64,000 bases of DNA from Mycobacterium sp. (lineage in GTDB: Bacteria; Actinomycetota; Actinomycetes; Mycobacteriales; Mycobacteriaceae). The translations under genes were made by a program, and so were the position numbers. A model generated the notes under the pieces. The model was not told the DNA's origin. It did not search any database and saw only the letters and a program-made list of their open reading frames with translations. The stretch covers positions 1-64,000 of the forward strand of contig RXJD01000028.1 in assembly GCA_003987775.1 (NCBI GenBank). The letters are read 5' to 3'. Of the stretch, positions 1 through 7,990 are shown piece by piece; the first letter of the stretch is position 1; each line of letters starts with the position of its first letter.

Positions 1-605
1 TCTTGCGGCTGGTGGAGGCGGGTTGGGATGCCGAGGCTGCCGCGCGTCCGCACGCCGCGCACACCACGGTGGTGGTGCACGTCGATGTCGACAAGCCCGT
101 GGGCGCGCTGCACCTGGGCCCGGTGTTGAGTGAGGGCCAGCGCCAGTACCTGAGTTGTGATGCCACCTGTGAGGTGTGGTTCGAGCGCGAGGGCCGGCCG
201 ATCGGGGCCGGGCGGACGACTCGCACGGTCAACCGGCGGTTGCGCCGCGCGCTGGAACACCGCGACCGCTGTTGCGCGGTGCCTGGTTGCGGGGCGACCC
301 GGGGCCTGCACGCTCATCACATCCGGCACTGGGAGAACGGCGGCCCCACCGAGCTGTTCAATCTGATCTTGGTCTGCCCGTATCACCACCGGTTGCATCA
401 CCGCGGGGAGATCACGATCTCCGGTGACGCCGAGCATCTGACCGTGACCGACCGCGACGGCGACGTCCTGCGCCCCGGGTCCCTGGCCCGCCCACCCACC
501 AGCGCCCCACCCGATGTCCCGCCCTACCGCGGGCCCAGTGGCGAACGCGCCCAATGGAAGTGGTACACCCCCTTCGAACCCAAACCGCCGCCCACCAATA
601 GCTAG
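1..605 (+). CDS. 13E12-repeat / DUF222-type HNH endonuclease, 5' truncated by window edge
   Basis: The reading frame is open from the left edge, so only the last 200 residues of the protein are seen. The C-terminal half holds an HNH nuclease fold: two cysteines in the CAVPGC segment, then LHAHHIRHWENGG (the HH of the motif), then an NLILVCPYHHRLHH segment with the last Cys and His residues. This order is typical of the 13E12 repeat family, which is present in many copies in mycobacteria. Members are usually 400-500 residues with an N-terminal DUF222 helical region, which must lie outside the window. The role is unknown; some copies are linked to mobile DNA. The tail after about residue 150 is proline-rich and probably disordered. 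Confidence 0.85.
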   Translation, partial: LRLVEAGWDAEAAARPHAAHTTVVVHVDVDKPVGALHLGPVLSEGQRQYLSCDATCEVWFEREGRPIGAGRTTRTVNRRLRRALEHRDRCCAVPGCGATRGLHAHHIRHWENGGPTELFNLILVCPYHHRLHHRGEITISGDAEHLTVTDRDGDVLRPGSLARPPTSAPPDVPPYRGPSGERAQWKWYTPFEPKPPPTNS

Positions 606-1300
606 GGTGAATTCTGGTGCGCGCCAGGGCGGCCAACTGTGCCGGCCGGTGGGTGATCTCTCGCTGGTAAGTGCATGCAGCCGTTGGCGTCACGAAGTGC
701 TGTCGGGCCCCAGCCGGCCCAGACGGAAACGAGCTGCCGTCACCCTGCACGTGGCCTTGATCAGTCACCTGGCCTTGATCAGTGAGGTATCGGCCATGAT
801 CAAATGGGCCAGTTGTCGATATGTGCGCAGCACGGAGTCAGTTGCGCCACAACGCCTCCGGAGATGGGCAGCCCGAGCAACACCAGATTGGCAGGGGAGA
901 ACGGAAGACCTGCCGTCAGAGGCCGAACCACACGATCGGTCCCAACACCCACAAGGGACTATCCGGCACCAGCCGAGCCAATAGACGGCGAAGCCGACGT
1001 TGTACGCAGTTCGGGCCGGAAATCGACAACTCAGCCCGCCGAAGACCGCCGCATCGTCAACGGCACGGCGACTGGAATCGCAGCCACGGCGGCGCGGCCC
1101 CGCGACGGTCGGCCGTGCCCGTAGCCACGCGACCGCTTACTGGTCGATCGATTCAACCGGCTTCGATGGCCGCTCGGGTCGACATGCGGGCCGACGACGC
1201 CCGCCGGGTGTCTCGACGGAGGGCCAGCTGGCCGGTATGCGATCGTCGCCGAGAACCTTCGCCCTCTGAATCAGGTTTGGAGGCAGCGAGATTGACGCGC
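606..1300. other. Gene-poor stretch of about 695 bp
   Basis: I see no convincing full gene here. Open frames on the plus strand lack a ribosome site and read as low-complexity arginine-rich protein typical of chance frames in GC-rich DNA. On the minus strand positions 952 to 800 give a 50-codon GTG-started frame with a hydrophobic, protein-like middle (PANLVLLGLPISGG). It has no evident Shine-Dalgarno sequence and a stop lies just upstream, so it may be a decayed gene fragment. Two 14-bp direct repeats lie at 752-783. Confidence 0.5.
752..783. repeat. Two 14-bp direct repeats, each holding a TGATCA core
   Basis: The sequence TGGCCTTGATCAGT occurs at 752-765 and again at 770-783, an 18-bp period with a 4-bp spacer. 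Each copy contains the palindrome TGATCA, and a third TGATCA lies at 797-802. The spacing of nearly two helix turns would suit a pair of protein-binding sites, but no gene starts close by. The function is unknown. Confidence 0.5.
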
Positions 1301-1690
1301 CTATGCGCTCTGAACGGGAGACGTCGACGGAGTCGGCGGAGCCGTGCTGGGGGCGGTGGGAACCTTGCTGGGCACACTGGGCGGGGTGAGGGAGCCGTAC
1401 TGCGGGCAGTAGGCCTGAATCGCGGCACCGGTGAAGTAGGCGGCGTTGAGAGCCGGCCAGTTCGTCGCGTTGGTGACCTTGGTGGTCAGCTCTGCGTTGG
1501 TGGTGCTGGGGTTGTCCTTGAGCGAGCCGCAGACCACCGTCTTTGCCACCTGGATGGCCTTGTCGGGAGCTCCGAAATTCATGCCGGAGGTGTTGAGGTT
1601 CATGATGAACGCGTCGTCGGTGGAGTCCGCGGAGGCCGGTGCGGCGAACCCGACGGAAAGGACTAACAACGCGATGGCTCTCGCCAGCAT
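1301..1690 (-). CDS. DUF732-type secreted small protein
   Basis: This is a 129-residue exported protein. I chose the ATG at 1690 because it follows an AGGGAGGGG ribosome site and begins directly with a signal peptide (MLARAIALLVLSVGFAAPASA, cleavage after ASA near residue 21). The mature part carries the pattern of mycobacterial DUF732 proteins: a helical core of about 75 residues with one Cys in VVCGSL and one in AYCPQYG, which probably form a disulfide. The last 30 residues are a Pro/Ser/Thr-rich tail. The family is abundant in mycobacteria and has no established function. It is transcribed away from the AraC-type gene at 2146. Confidence 0.8.
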   Translation of the reverse strand: MLARAIALLVLSVGFAAPASADSTDDAFIMNLNTSGMNFGAPDKAIQVAKTVVCGSLKDNPSTTNAELTTKVTNATNWPALNAAYFTGAAIQAYCPQYGSLTPPSVPSKVPTAPSTAPPTPSTSPVQSA

Positions 1691-2145
1691 GGCGTGCCCC
1701 TCCCTGGTTGACTCCGTACGCCCGACGACCCGCAGGCGCAACACGATTTCCTGGGATTTTACCGGAGCACGGCCCTGCCGGCAGATCCATTGCTTTTGTC
1801 CCGCGGCGCTTCAGATCAGCGGTGGTCTACGGGGACCGCGCCGACGCTTCGGGCGGGCTTGGTCGGTGCGCTACCGAGGAAAGCGATTGCAAGGCGGAAC
1901 AAGCGGAGCCCGAGCAGGTTGCTGCCGAGCTAAACGACGCCGAAATCCGGCGTGCGCTTGGGTGAAACCCGTTGCTGCAGCGACGTAGTCCCGCAACTGC
2001 GCCCCGCCCGCGCCGCGGACGAGCCACCGGCGATTGACTGCGGTGGATACTATGGGCCAATGCAACAGACCGCCGAGTGCTGGCTAACGCCGGCGCCGAC
2101 GGCTTTACGGGGCGCACAACCACACCGCTCGACGGGTTATCGCAG
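1691..2145. other. Divergent intergenic region, 455 bp
   Basis: This stretch separates the secreted DUF732 gene (minus) from the AraC-type regulator (plus) and must hold both promoters. Short frames in it lack ribosome sites and family-like sequence. I see no clear -35/-10 pair or strong inverted repeat. Confidence 0.4.
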
Positions 2146-3105
2146 ATGAGCACCGTGGTGGTCGACACAAGCGACCTCGGTGAAGTCGAACACGCGGTAA
2201 CTGCCAGCTATTCGCATGTGCGACTGGTACGTCCCGCCGATGAGACCAACGTGCATGCCCGGATCACGCGATCTCAGCTGTGTTCGACGCCTGTCGACGA
2301 TGTCAACTTCGGCCTCGACGTGACCTACCAGATGGAACCGTTGGACACGATCCTGCTCGGACGGGTCTACTCCGGAGCGATGTCGGTGGATCAACCGGGC
2401 CTCGAGCCCAGGCTGTTCGGTCCCGGCGAGGTGGCCGCGGCCGGCGCCCTCGAGGCACTGCCGATGTTCGGCACGGTCTCGTACTGCCACTACGTTCTGG
2501 TGTCCATCGCCCGGAGTGCGCTCGGAGAAGTTGCTTCCAACATCGCTTCCCACGATGGCGCACCCGTTCGACTCACCGCGAATGCCGCGGTGACGCCTGA
2601 GGCCAACCGGTTTCTCGTCCGTGCCGTCGACCATGTCTGCAATGACGTCGCCGCGGACTCGCACGTCGCGCAGAGCCTGTTGATCGTCGGTGCGGTGCGG
2701 CGATTTCTCGCGGCGAGCATGTTGGCGACGTTTCCGCACACCGCGGTGCTCGAGCCGACAATCGAAGACCGCCACGACTCGACGCCGGTCCTGCTGCGGC
2801 GCGCGATCACGTTCATCGACGACAACGCACACAACGACATTTCGCTGGTCGACATCGCGCGTGCCGCCTGCATCACGCCCCGGGCGCTGCAGTACATGTT
2901 CCGCAAGCACCGTGACTGCACACCAACGGAGTACCTGCGCCGGGTCCGCCTGCATCATGCACACCTCGAGCTTCTTGAAGCCAGCAGTGAAACGTGCACC
3001 GTGAGCGCGGTCGCCGCCCGGTGGGGCTTCGCCCATCTCGGTCGCTTCGCTGCCTCCTACCGCAGCGAGTACGGGGAGAGCCCGCAAGTCACGCTTCGTC
3101 GCTAG
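2146..3105 (+). CDS. AraC-family transcriptional regulator
   Basis: This 319-residue DNA-binding protein has an N-terminal AraC-binding-like domain (about residues 1-200) and a C-terminal AraC double helix-turn-helix (about residues 220-319). The first helix-turn-helix reads DISLVDIARAACITPRALQYMF and the second has AVAARWGFAHLGRFAASYRSEYGESP, the signature end of the family. I start it at the ATG at 2146; a GTG at 2077 in the same frame would add 23 residues that look unrelated to the domain. The inducer is unknown. Neighbouring VOC and hydrolase genes follow after 176 bp in the same direction and are possible targets. Confidence 0.85.
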   Translation: MSTVVVDTSDLGEVEHAVTASYSHVRLVRPADETNVHARITRSQLCSTPVDDVNFGLDVTYQMEPLDTILLGRVYSGAMSVDQPGLEPRLFGPGEVAAAGALEALPMFGTVSYCHYVLVSIARSALGEVASNIASHDGAPVRLTANAAVTPEANRFLVRAVDHVCNDVAADSHVAQSLLIVGAVRRFLAASMLATFPHTAVLEPTIEDRHDSTPVLLRRAITFIDDNAHNDISLVDIARAACITPRALQYMFRKHRDCTPTEYLRRVRLHHAHLELLEASSETCTVSAVAARWGFAHLGRFAASYRSEYGESPQVTLRR

Positions 3106-3281
3106 AGACCACGCCGCGCGATCCCCGGGTTCACTACAGTGAAAGGCACAGGTTTCATCGGGGGAACGATCGAGGAATGGGTTCGGACGCGATATGCCAA
3201 CGCGCGCAGCGACATTGGTGGCTCGCATGACGACCCTCCCGGCGGCCCACCGAGAGCCGCCCGGTCGGGAGGAGAGAATGC

Positions 3282-3635
3282 ATGCGGTCAAAGCGCATCA
3301 CGCCCAATCTTCGGGTCGCTGACATCGAGGCGACGAAGAGCTTTTACACGGACTATCTCGGGCTCAGCGACGAGGAGTTCAACATGGGTTGGGTCGCCCG
3401 CTACACCGACCCCGACTCCGGAGCGAACGTGCAGTTGGTGACCGGGGACGCAACCGCCGCAGAGGATTCGGTCGCTTCGATTCACACCGACGACGTCGAG
3501 GGTGCCTACGAGGAGGCCCGGCAACGGGGCTACGACATCGTTCATCCGCTGACGACCGAACCGTGGGGCGTGCGCCGGTTCTTTGTTCGGGCGCCCGACG
3601 GCAACGTCCTCAACATCGTCTCCCATCGCGACTGA
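3282..3635 (+). CDS. VOC-superfamily (glyoxalase/bleomycin-resistance fold) protein
   Basis: This 117-residue protein carries one vicinal-oxygen-chelate domain made of two beta-alpha-beta-beta-beta halves: it opens with ITPNLRVADIEATKSFYTDYLG and closes with RRFFVRAPDGNVLNIVSH, a characteristic VOC end with a metal-ligand glutamate replaced or absent. A GGAGGAG ribosome site precedes the ATG at 3282. The stop overlaps the next start by one base (TGATG), so it is translated with the hydrolase that follows. Substrate unknown; such proteins act as lyases, dioxygenases or antibiotic binders. Confidence 0.8.
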   Translation: MRSKRITPNLRVADIEATKSFYTDYLGLSDEEFNMGWVARYTDPDSGANVQLVTGDATAAEDSVASIHTDDVEGAYEEARQRGYDIVHPLTTEPWGVRRFFVRAPDGNVLNIVSHRD

Positions 3636-4468
3636 TGGAGGAGTTTCGGCGCGGAAACCTCGTTTTCGACGTGGTTGACCGCGGTCCCGCCGAGGGGCCG
3701 GTGGTCGTGTTACTGCACGGCCACCCGCAGACGAATGCCGCATGGGACGAGATCATTCCGCGGCTCCACGTGCGTGGTTACCGCTGCCTGGCCCCGAACC
3801 AGCGTGGCTACTCCCCGCGGGCGCGCCCAACGCGCCGTCGGGAGTACCGGATGCCGGAACTGGTAGACGACGTCGGCGCCCTGATTGATGCCAGCGGCGC
3901 CAAGGACGTTCACCTGGTCGGCCATGACTGGGGTGCGCTGGTGGCATGGGCCGTCGCGGCGGAACTTCCGGATCGGGTCCGCACACTGTGCGCCCTGTCC
4001 GGGCCTCACCCGACCGCGCTGCAGACGGCGATGGTCACCGGCCGCCAGGGCCTCGCGTCCTGGTACGCCTACGCGTTCTTGCTTCCGCGCCTGCCCGAGC
4101 GGTTCTACCTGGGAAAGAATGGCAAAGGCGCGAGGTTGTCACGCATGTTGCAGGCCGGTGGCCAAGGTGCTGAGCTCGCCGAACGCGACGTGCGGGCCAT
4201 GACGGAACCTGGGGCTTACACGGCCGCCCTGAACTGGTATCGGGCCGCGCCGCTGTCCGGCCGTACCGGCCGGGTGACCGTTCCGACCATGTTCGTCTGG
4301 AGCGATCGCGACAAGTACATCCTGGAAGCTGCCGCTCGCCGATCTGGCCGCTACGTCACCGGGCACTACCGGTTCGAGGTGCTCGCCGGTGCTTCCCACT
4401 GGATGCCGGACCAGCGGCCCGACGCGGTCGCCGAGCTCCTGCTCGATTGGTGGGCCCGGCACCCGTAG
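3635..4468 (+). CDS. Alpha/beta hydrolase, epoxide-hydrolase-like
   Basis: This 277-residue alpha/beta hydrolase has the oxyanion motif HGHPQ near residue 30 and the nucleophile elbow VGHDWGA near residue 98, where Asp rather than Ser is the nucleophile, as in epoxide hydrolases and haloalkane dehalogenases. The likely catalytic His lies in GASHWMP near the end. The start at 3635 shares a base with the stop of the VOC gene; longer upstream reading of the frame is the shadow of that gene. Probable role: hydrolysis of an epoxide or related small substrate, with the VOC protein as partner in one transcript. Confidence 0.85.
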   Translation: MEEFRRGNLVFDVVDRGPAEGPVVVLLHGHPQTNAAWDEIIPRLHVRGYRCLAPNQRGYSPRARPTRRREYRMPELVDDVGALIDASGAKDVHLVGHDWGALVAWAVAAELPDRVRTLCALSGPHPTALQTAMVTGRQGLASWYAYAFLLPRLPERFYLGKNGKGARLSRMLQAGGQGAELAERDVRAMTEPGAYTAALNWYRAAPLSGRTGRVTVPTMFVWSDRDKYILEAAARRSGRYVTGHYRFEVLAGASHWMPDQRPDAVAELLLDWWARHP

Positions 4469-4777
4469 CGCCCGGCGGCTCGAATTTGTGGCCTGGGCCA
4501 CGTCTGAGACCGGAATGTAACCGGGGTGGCAGTGAGTATCGGACGTTCCTATGCATTGAATGTGAAATGTGGAGATTGCTATGCCATTGTCAACCAGATC
4601 ATCGTAGCTGCTCAGCGGGTCAGAGTCGTTGGTAGCGTAATTTGCCATTGAATAGCTTCATTCACAGTAATCACTTCTGTTCCACTTTCTAGATTATCGT
4701 GTGACATAGACGCGGTATATGCAGGTCAATGGGCTTATTCGAATTCGCGTGATTAGTGCCACAAATTTTGATTTCCT
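4469..4777. other. AT-richer intergenic region, 309 bp
   Basis: Base composition falls clearly below that of the surrounding DNA, with runs such as ttgccattgaatagcttc and cacaaattttgatttcc. No gene is visible. It must hold the promoter of the secreted protein at 4778; a TATATG element near 4718 could be a -10 box. The local composition may point to acquired DNA. Confidence 0.45.
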
Positions 4778-5350
4778 ATGCATATGGTCGGTAGGTTTCT
4801 GGCCATGATTGCTCTAGCAACGCTGTTGGCACTCGTTAATCAGGTCTCCGGCACCCCGTACATTCCGGGTGGCGATTCTCCTGCCGGGACCGACTGTTCA
4901 GGGCTCGCGTCGTGGGTCGCAAATGCGGCAGCCGATCGACCGGTTTTCGGAAGCCGGTTCAATACCGGCAATGAGGAGGCTGCGCTGGCGGCCCGCGGCT
5001 TCCAGCACGGCACCGCTCCCAACGCAGTGGTGATCGGTTGGAACGGCGGCCACACCGCCGTGACCCTGCCCGACGGAACTCCCGTCTCCAGTGGTGAGGG
5101 CGGTGGTGTCCGCATCGGTGGCGGCGGTGCCTACCAGCCACAATTCACTCACCACATGTTCCTGTCGGTCGAGGACCTCGACCTTCCTGAGGGTCTGCCG
5201 GCTCCGGACGCGCCGGTGCAACTGGTCGATGCCGTCGCTCCCGACCCGGCACCGGAAATGCTTCCCCCGGCGCCTGACGCCGCGCCGCCGGCGCCCGAGC
5301 AGGCTCCCGAGCCCGCTCCGCCCGCCGACCCGGCAATGGCAGATTCGTAA
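4778..5350 (+). CDS. Secreted NlpC/P60-like cysteine peptidase domain protein
   Basis: The 190-residue product begins with a signal peptide (about residues 1-25, VGRFLAMIALATLLALVNQ). The mature part starts GTPYIPGGDSPAGTDCSGL, where the Cys of DCSGL is the usual NlpC/P60 nucleophile, and continues with NGGHTAVTLPDGT, whose His is the probable second catalytic residue, and SSGEGGGVRIGGGGAYQP. This form of the domain resembles the one I recall from mycobacteriophage tape-measure proteins more than the RipA/RipB type. The tail from residue 135 on is Pro/Ala-rich. Likely role: peptidoglycan cleavage or binding in the envelope. The gene sits in an AT-richer pocket. Confidence 0.7.
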   Translation: MHMVGRFLAMIALATLLALVNQVSGTPYIPGGDSPAGTDCSGLASWVANAAADRPVFGSRFNTGNEEAALAARGFQHGTAPNAVVIGWNGGHTAVTLPDGTPVSSGEGGGVRIGGGGAYQPQFTHHMFLSVEDLDLPEGLPAPDAPVQLVDAVAPDPAPEMLPPAPDAAPPAPEQAPEPAPPADPAMADS

Positions 5351-5616
5351 ACCCGTCCTGCGACCCAGATCACATATTTACTGAAAAACCGCAGCCACAT
5401 CCGGCGCGCGCATTTGTGGATCAGATCACAATGCGCGACGGGTGTGGCTTGCGTCATTCAATTCAGCAAACTCCCGGGTCGGGAATTATTCGATCTGAAT
5501 ACCACTTTCCGGCCGGAAGTATGCGTCGCAATTTGATGTTCGGTTCAGGGCGAGCCGGACCGTCGATCGCCGCGCCGCGGCACGGTAGCTTTGCGGCGAC
5601 GGGAAGGACTGCTGCT

Positions 5617-6138
5617 GTGACGACTTCGGTTACCCATCTGGGCGGCATCATCGAGGCCACCGCGAATGCGGTCGGTGCGGACTCCACCAAGGCGCGCGCC
5701 GTCTTCGAGGCGACGGCTGTCGCCCACGACGCTGTCGCCAGCACCGTCACGCTCGGCCGGTATCACGTCGAGGTGGACGAGCCGCCGCCGCTGGGCGGGG
5801 AAGCCAAAGCGCCCAACCCGGTGGAGTACTACCTCGCCTCGCTGCTGTCCTGCCAGATCGTGACGTGGCGGTTCTGGGCGGAAAAGCTGGGCATCGCGGT
5901 GGACTCGATCACCGCCCGCGCCGAAGGCGACCTCGACGTGCGTGGCTTCTTCGGCTTGGAGGACGCCGCCGAGACTGTTCGGGCCGGTTTCCAGGAAGTC
6001 CGGGTGGTGATACGGGTGAGCGGACCGGACACCGCCAAGCGCTACCGCGAGCTGCAGGACGCGGTGGACGCGCACTGTCCGGTGCTGGATCTGACCCGCA
6101 ACCCGACTCCGGTGGTGACCCGAGTCGAAATCGGCTGA
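5617..6138 (+). CDS. OsmC-family peroxiredoxin-like protein
   Basis: This 173-residue protein shows the OsmC/Ohr fold with its two redox cysteines: one in LASLLSCQIVTW and one in DAHCPVLDLT. Family members reduce organic or lipid hydroperoxides in the cytoplasm. I chose the GTG at 5617 because GGGAAGG lies about ten bases upstream and the protein then starts with a normal OsmC N-terminus; the frame is open to 5416 but that part is not protein-like. The gene stands alone and converges on the hydrolase at 6141. Confidence 0.85.
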   Translation: MTTSVTHLGGIIEATANAVGADSTKARAVFEATAVAHDAVASTVTLGRYHVEVDEPPPLGGEAKAPNPVEYYLASLLSCQIVTWRFWAEKLGIAVDSITARAEGDLDVRGFFGLEDAAETVRAGFQEVRVVIRVSGPDTAKRYRELQDAVDAHCPVLDLTRNPTPVVTRVEIG

Positions 6139-6140
6139 GC

Positions 6141-6836
6141 TCAGGGGGCGATTACCGCGATCTCCTTGCCCAGTTCATAGCCCGGCGCCAACGGCAGCGT
6201 GTCACCACTCCAGAACTTTCCGGGGTCGAACCAGTTGGTGTCCTTGTCCGTGCGCAGCAGCCCCATCTCCTCGTAGGTGATGGCCACCGTCTCCGCGCAA
6301 TACGCCGTCGCCAGGCCCATTTTGCGCCGCTCCGTCCTGCGGCGCTCGGTGTGCTCTCGAACCTTGTTCTCTACCAACGGTATTCCGCGAAACCAGTCGT
6401 TGATGGTGGGTAACCGGCCGCGCAGCCAACGGCCAGTCAGCTTGGCGGTGGTCGGGAAGGCGGTGCCGTCCATCCGCGCAATCACCCGCAGCAGTTCGTT
6501 CTCCTGCTTGTGGTTGGCGTGCGGCGCCAGCTGCCGTAGCCAGCAGCGCTGTTGGTAGCGCCCGGTCCACTGCAGAAAGACATCCCGGGCGTCGTTGAGC
6601 TGGACACCGCGGTGGTTGGTGCCCGTCCACATGTCCACGAGCTTGTCGCCCAGCTCGGCATGCCAGATCAACGGCGGCAGGTCGTCGATGGCCACCGTCA
6701 TACCGACGTGATTCACCGGTGCGTTCGTCAGTGTCTGGATCGCGCGGTCGGGTCCCGAACCGCCGCGAAACAGCCACAGGTCGCCGGTCCGGGTTTCTTC
6801 GAGCGCTTGATCCAGGGTGAGCGTGCTGGAGTTCAC
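6141..6836 (-). CDS. Permuted papain-like (YiiX/YebB-type NlpC/P60) hydrolase
   Basis: This 231-residue protein has the order of a circularly permuted papain-fold amidase: an N-terminal GDLWLFRGGSG segment, the catalytic His in APVNHVGMTV near residue 42, and the catalytic Cys late, in LATAYCAETVAITYEEMG near residue 180. No signal peptide is visible, so it probably acts inside the cell or on the inner membrane face. Start is the GTG at 6836. Related mycobacterial proteins are annotated only as conserved hypotheticals; the substrate (a peptide, lipid or isopeptide bond) is not known. Confidence 0.7.
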   Translation of the reverse strand: MNSSTLTLDQALEETRTGDLWLFRGGSGPDRAIQTLTNAPVNHVGMTVAIDDLPPLIWHAELGDKLVDMWTGTNHRGVQLNDARDVFLQWTGRYQQRCWLRQLAPHANHKQENELLRVIARMDGTAFPTTAKLTGRWLRGRLPTINDWFRGIPLVENKVREHTERRRTERRKMGLATAYCAETVAITYEEMGLLRTDKDTNWFDPGKFWSGDTLPLAPGYELGKEIAVIAP

Positions 6837-6862
6837 GCAAGCACTCTAGAGGGGGATAGCCT

Positions 6863-7078
6863 GTGCCGATGCGCAACGTTTGGAAGTGGATCGGACTGGC
6901 CGGAGTGGCGGGCGTCGTCGCCGGTGGTGCGCTGGTGGTGCGCGACCAACGGAAACGGCGTGCCTACACGCCCGACGAGATCCGGGCGCGGTTGCACCAG
7001 CGGCTGGCCGATTCCGACGCGGAGGGCTACGGCTCCCGCTCGGCGTCGGGTTCGGCTTCCACCGCGTACAAGCGGTAA
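6863..7078 (+). CDS. Small single-pass membrane protein
   Basis: This 71-residue protein has one hydrophobic segment (about residues 6-26, [21 protein letters not shown]) followed by a basic stretch [22 protein letters not shown] and a Ser/Ala-rich tail. It is a mycobacterial conserved hypothetical type. A GGGGG ribosome site at 6850 favours the GTG at 6863; an ATG at 6869 is the alternative. Its last 52 bases overlap the end of the cyclase gene on the other strand. It is divergent from the gene ending at 6836, with only 26 bp between the starts. Confidence 0.7.
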   Translation: MPMRNVWKWIGLAGVAGVVAGGALVVRDQRKRRAYTPDEIRARLHQRLADSDAEGYGSRSASGSASTAYKR

Positions 7079-7854
7079 CTGCCGGAGAATCCCTTCAGTT
7101 CCACCTCGCGTCCGTCGTCGAAACTCATGCCCTCGCAGTCACGGACGGCATCCCGCACGGGCTCACTCACCAGAATCTGACCGCCGACGGCCTGGCCGGC
7201 CACGCGGGCGGCCATGGCGACGTTGCGGCCGAACAGGTCATCGCCGCGACGCACCGATCGGCCCATGTGAATGCCGATGCGGACGCGAATTTCCGGATGC
7301 CGCTTACGTTTTGCTTCCTTACGCAGCGCCTTCTGCAGATCCATGCTGCAACGCACCGCCTGCTCGGCGCGCGCGAAGGCGACCATGAATCCGTCGCCCT
7401 GGCTCTTGACGACATGGCCGGACTGGCGCTGCACGAGCTGGTGCATCAGTTTGTCGTGGGCGCCGATGAGTTTCACCCAGGCGCGGTCGCCGATCTTCTC
7501 GTTGAGCGCGGTGGACTCCTCGATGTCGGAGAACAGAATCACCACCCTGCCGTCCGGAGTGACCCTGGCCAGGTCGGGCCGTTCCACCTCGGCCCAGTCG
7601 GCCAGGTCTTCGATCGAGCTGCGCACGGCGGCGCCGAATCCCTCCTTGCGCATCAGGTTCGCGGTGTTCCAGACCGTTTTGACGGCCTCGCGGCCACCGG
7701 TCCACAGCCGGTTGCGGACGTCGGCGCGCTGCTGCAGTTCCTCGACGTCCCGTCGGCTGCGCTCGAGTAGTTGCCACAGCGCGATTAGGCCCCCCGCCTC
7801 GATCACCGCGATGCCGGCCAGCACGTAGACCGCCACATGCAGCGCATCACCCAT
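7027..7854 (-). CDS. Class III adenylate/guanylate cyclase, membrane-anchored
   Basis: The 275-residue protein has one transmembrane helix (about residues 6-27), a charged coiled linker and a C-terminal class III cyclase domain from about residue 100. Both metal-binding aspartates are present: one in [10 protein letters not shown] and one in [11 protein letters not shown], and the transition-state Asn/Arg pair lies in [12 protein letters not shown]. It should make cAMP (or cGMP) as a homodimer at the inner membrane. It faces the 6-phosphogluconate dehydrogenase gene, as I recall Rv1120c lying near gnd2 in M. tuberculosis, where the cyclase is reported as incomplete. Here it looks intact. Confidence 0.88.
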   Translation of the reverse strand: MGDALHVAVYVLAGIAVIEAGGLIALWQLLERSRRDVEELQQRADVRNRLWTGGREAVKTVWNTANLMRKEGFGAAVRSSIEDLADWAEVERPDLARVTPDGRVVILFSDIEESTALNEKIGDRAWVKLIGAHDKLMHQLVQRQSGHVVKSQGDGFMVAFARAEQAVRCSMDLQKALRKEAKRKRHPEIRVRIGIHMGRSVRRGDDLFGRNVAMAARVAGQAVGGQILVSEPVRDAVRDCEGMSFDDGREVELKGFSGSYRLYAVEAEPDAEREP

Positions 7855-7964
7855 ACCCCCATCCTGACAGGCCGCAGTTCAGCAGCCTTGTCCGGCCGAT
7901 AACGCAGTGTTTAGGGTTGAGTTCGCCCATCGCGGGGAAGCACCACCTCAAGTAACCGGACCAT

Positions 7965-7974
7965 CAAGGACTTG
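7965..7974. promoter_or_regulatory. CAAG-GA-CTTG inverted repeat in front of gnd
   Basis: CAAG at 7965-7968 and CTTG at 7971-7974 form a small dyad 17 bp before the gnd start, and AAGGAG at 7975-7980 follows. The core resembles the half-sites of the KstR2 motif (CAAG, 2 bp, CTTG), but it lies so close to the start that it may be part of the ribosome site by chance. Weak call. Confidence 0.25.
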
Positions 7975-7990
7975 AAGGAGACGCAACAAG

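Noticed and set aside
821..1666. Plus-strand frame of 281 codons through 0.8-1.7 kb
   Set aside because: It overlaps the well-supported DUF732 gene on the other strand and reads as Arg/Gly-rich low-complexity protein without family resemblance.
2137..3291. Minus-strand frame of 384 codons opposite the AraC gene
   Set aside because: It is the antisense shadow of a clear AraC-family gene and has no protein-like motifs.
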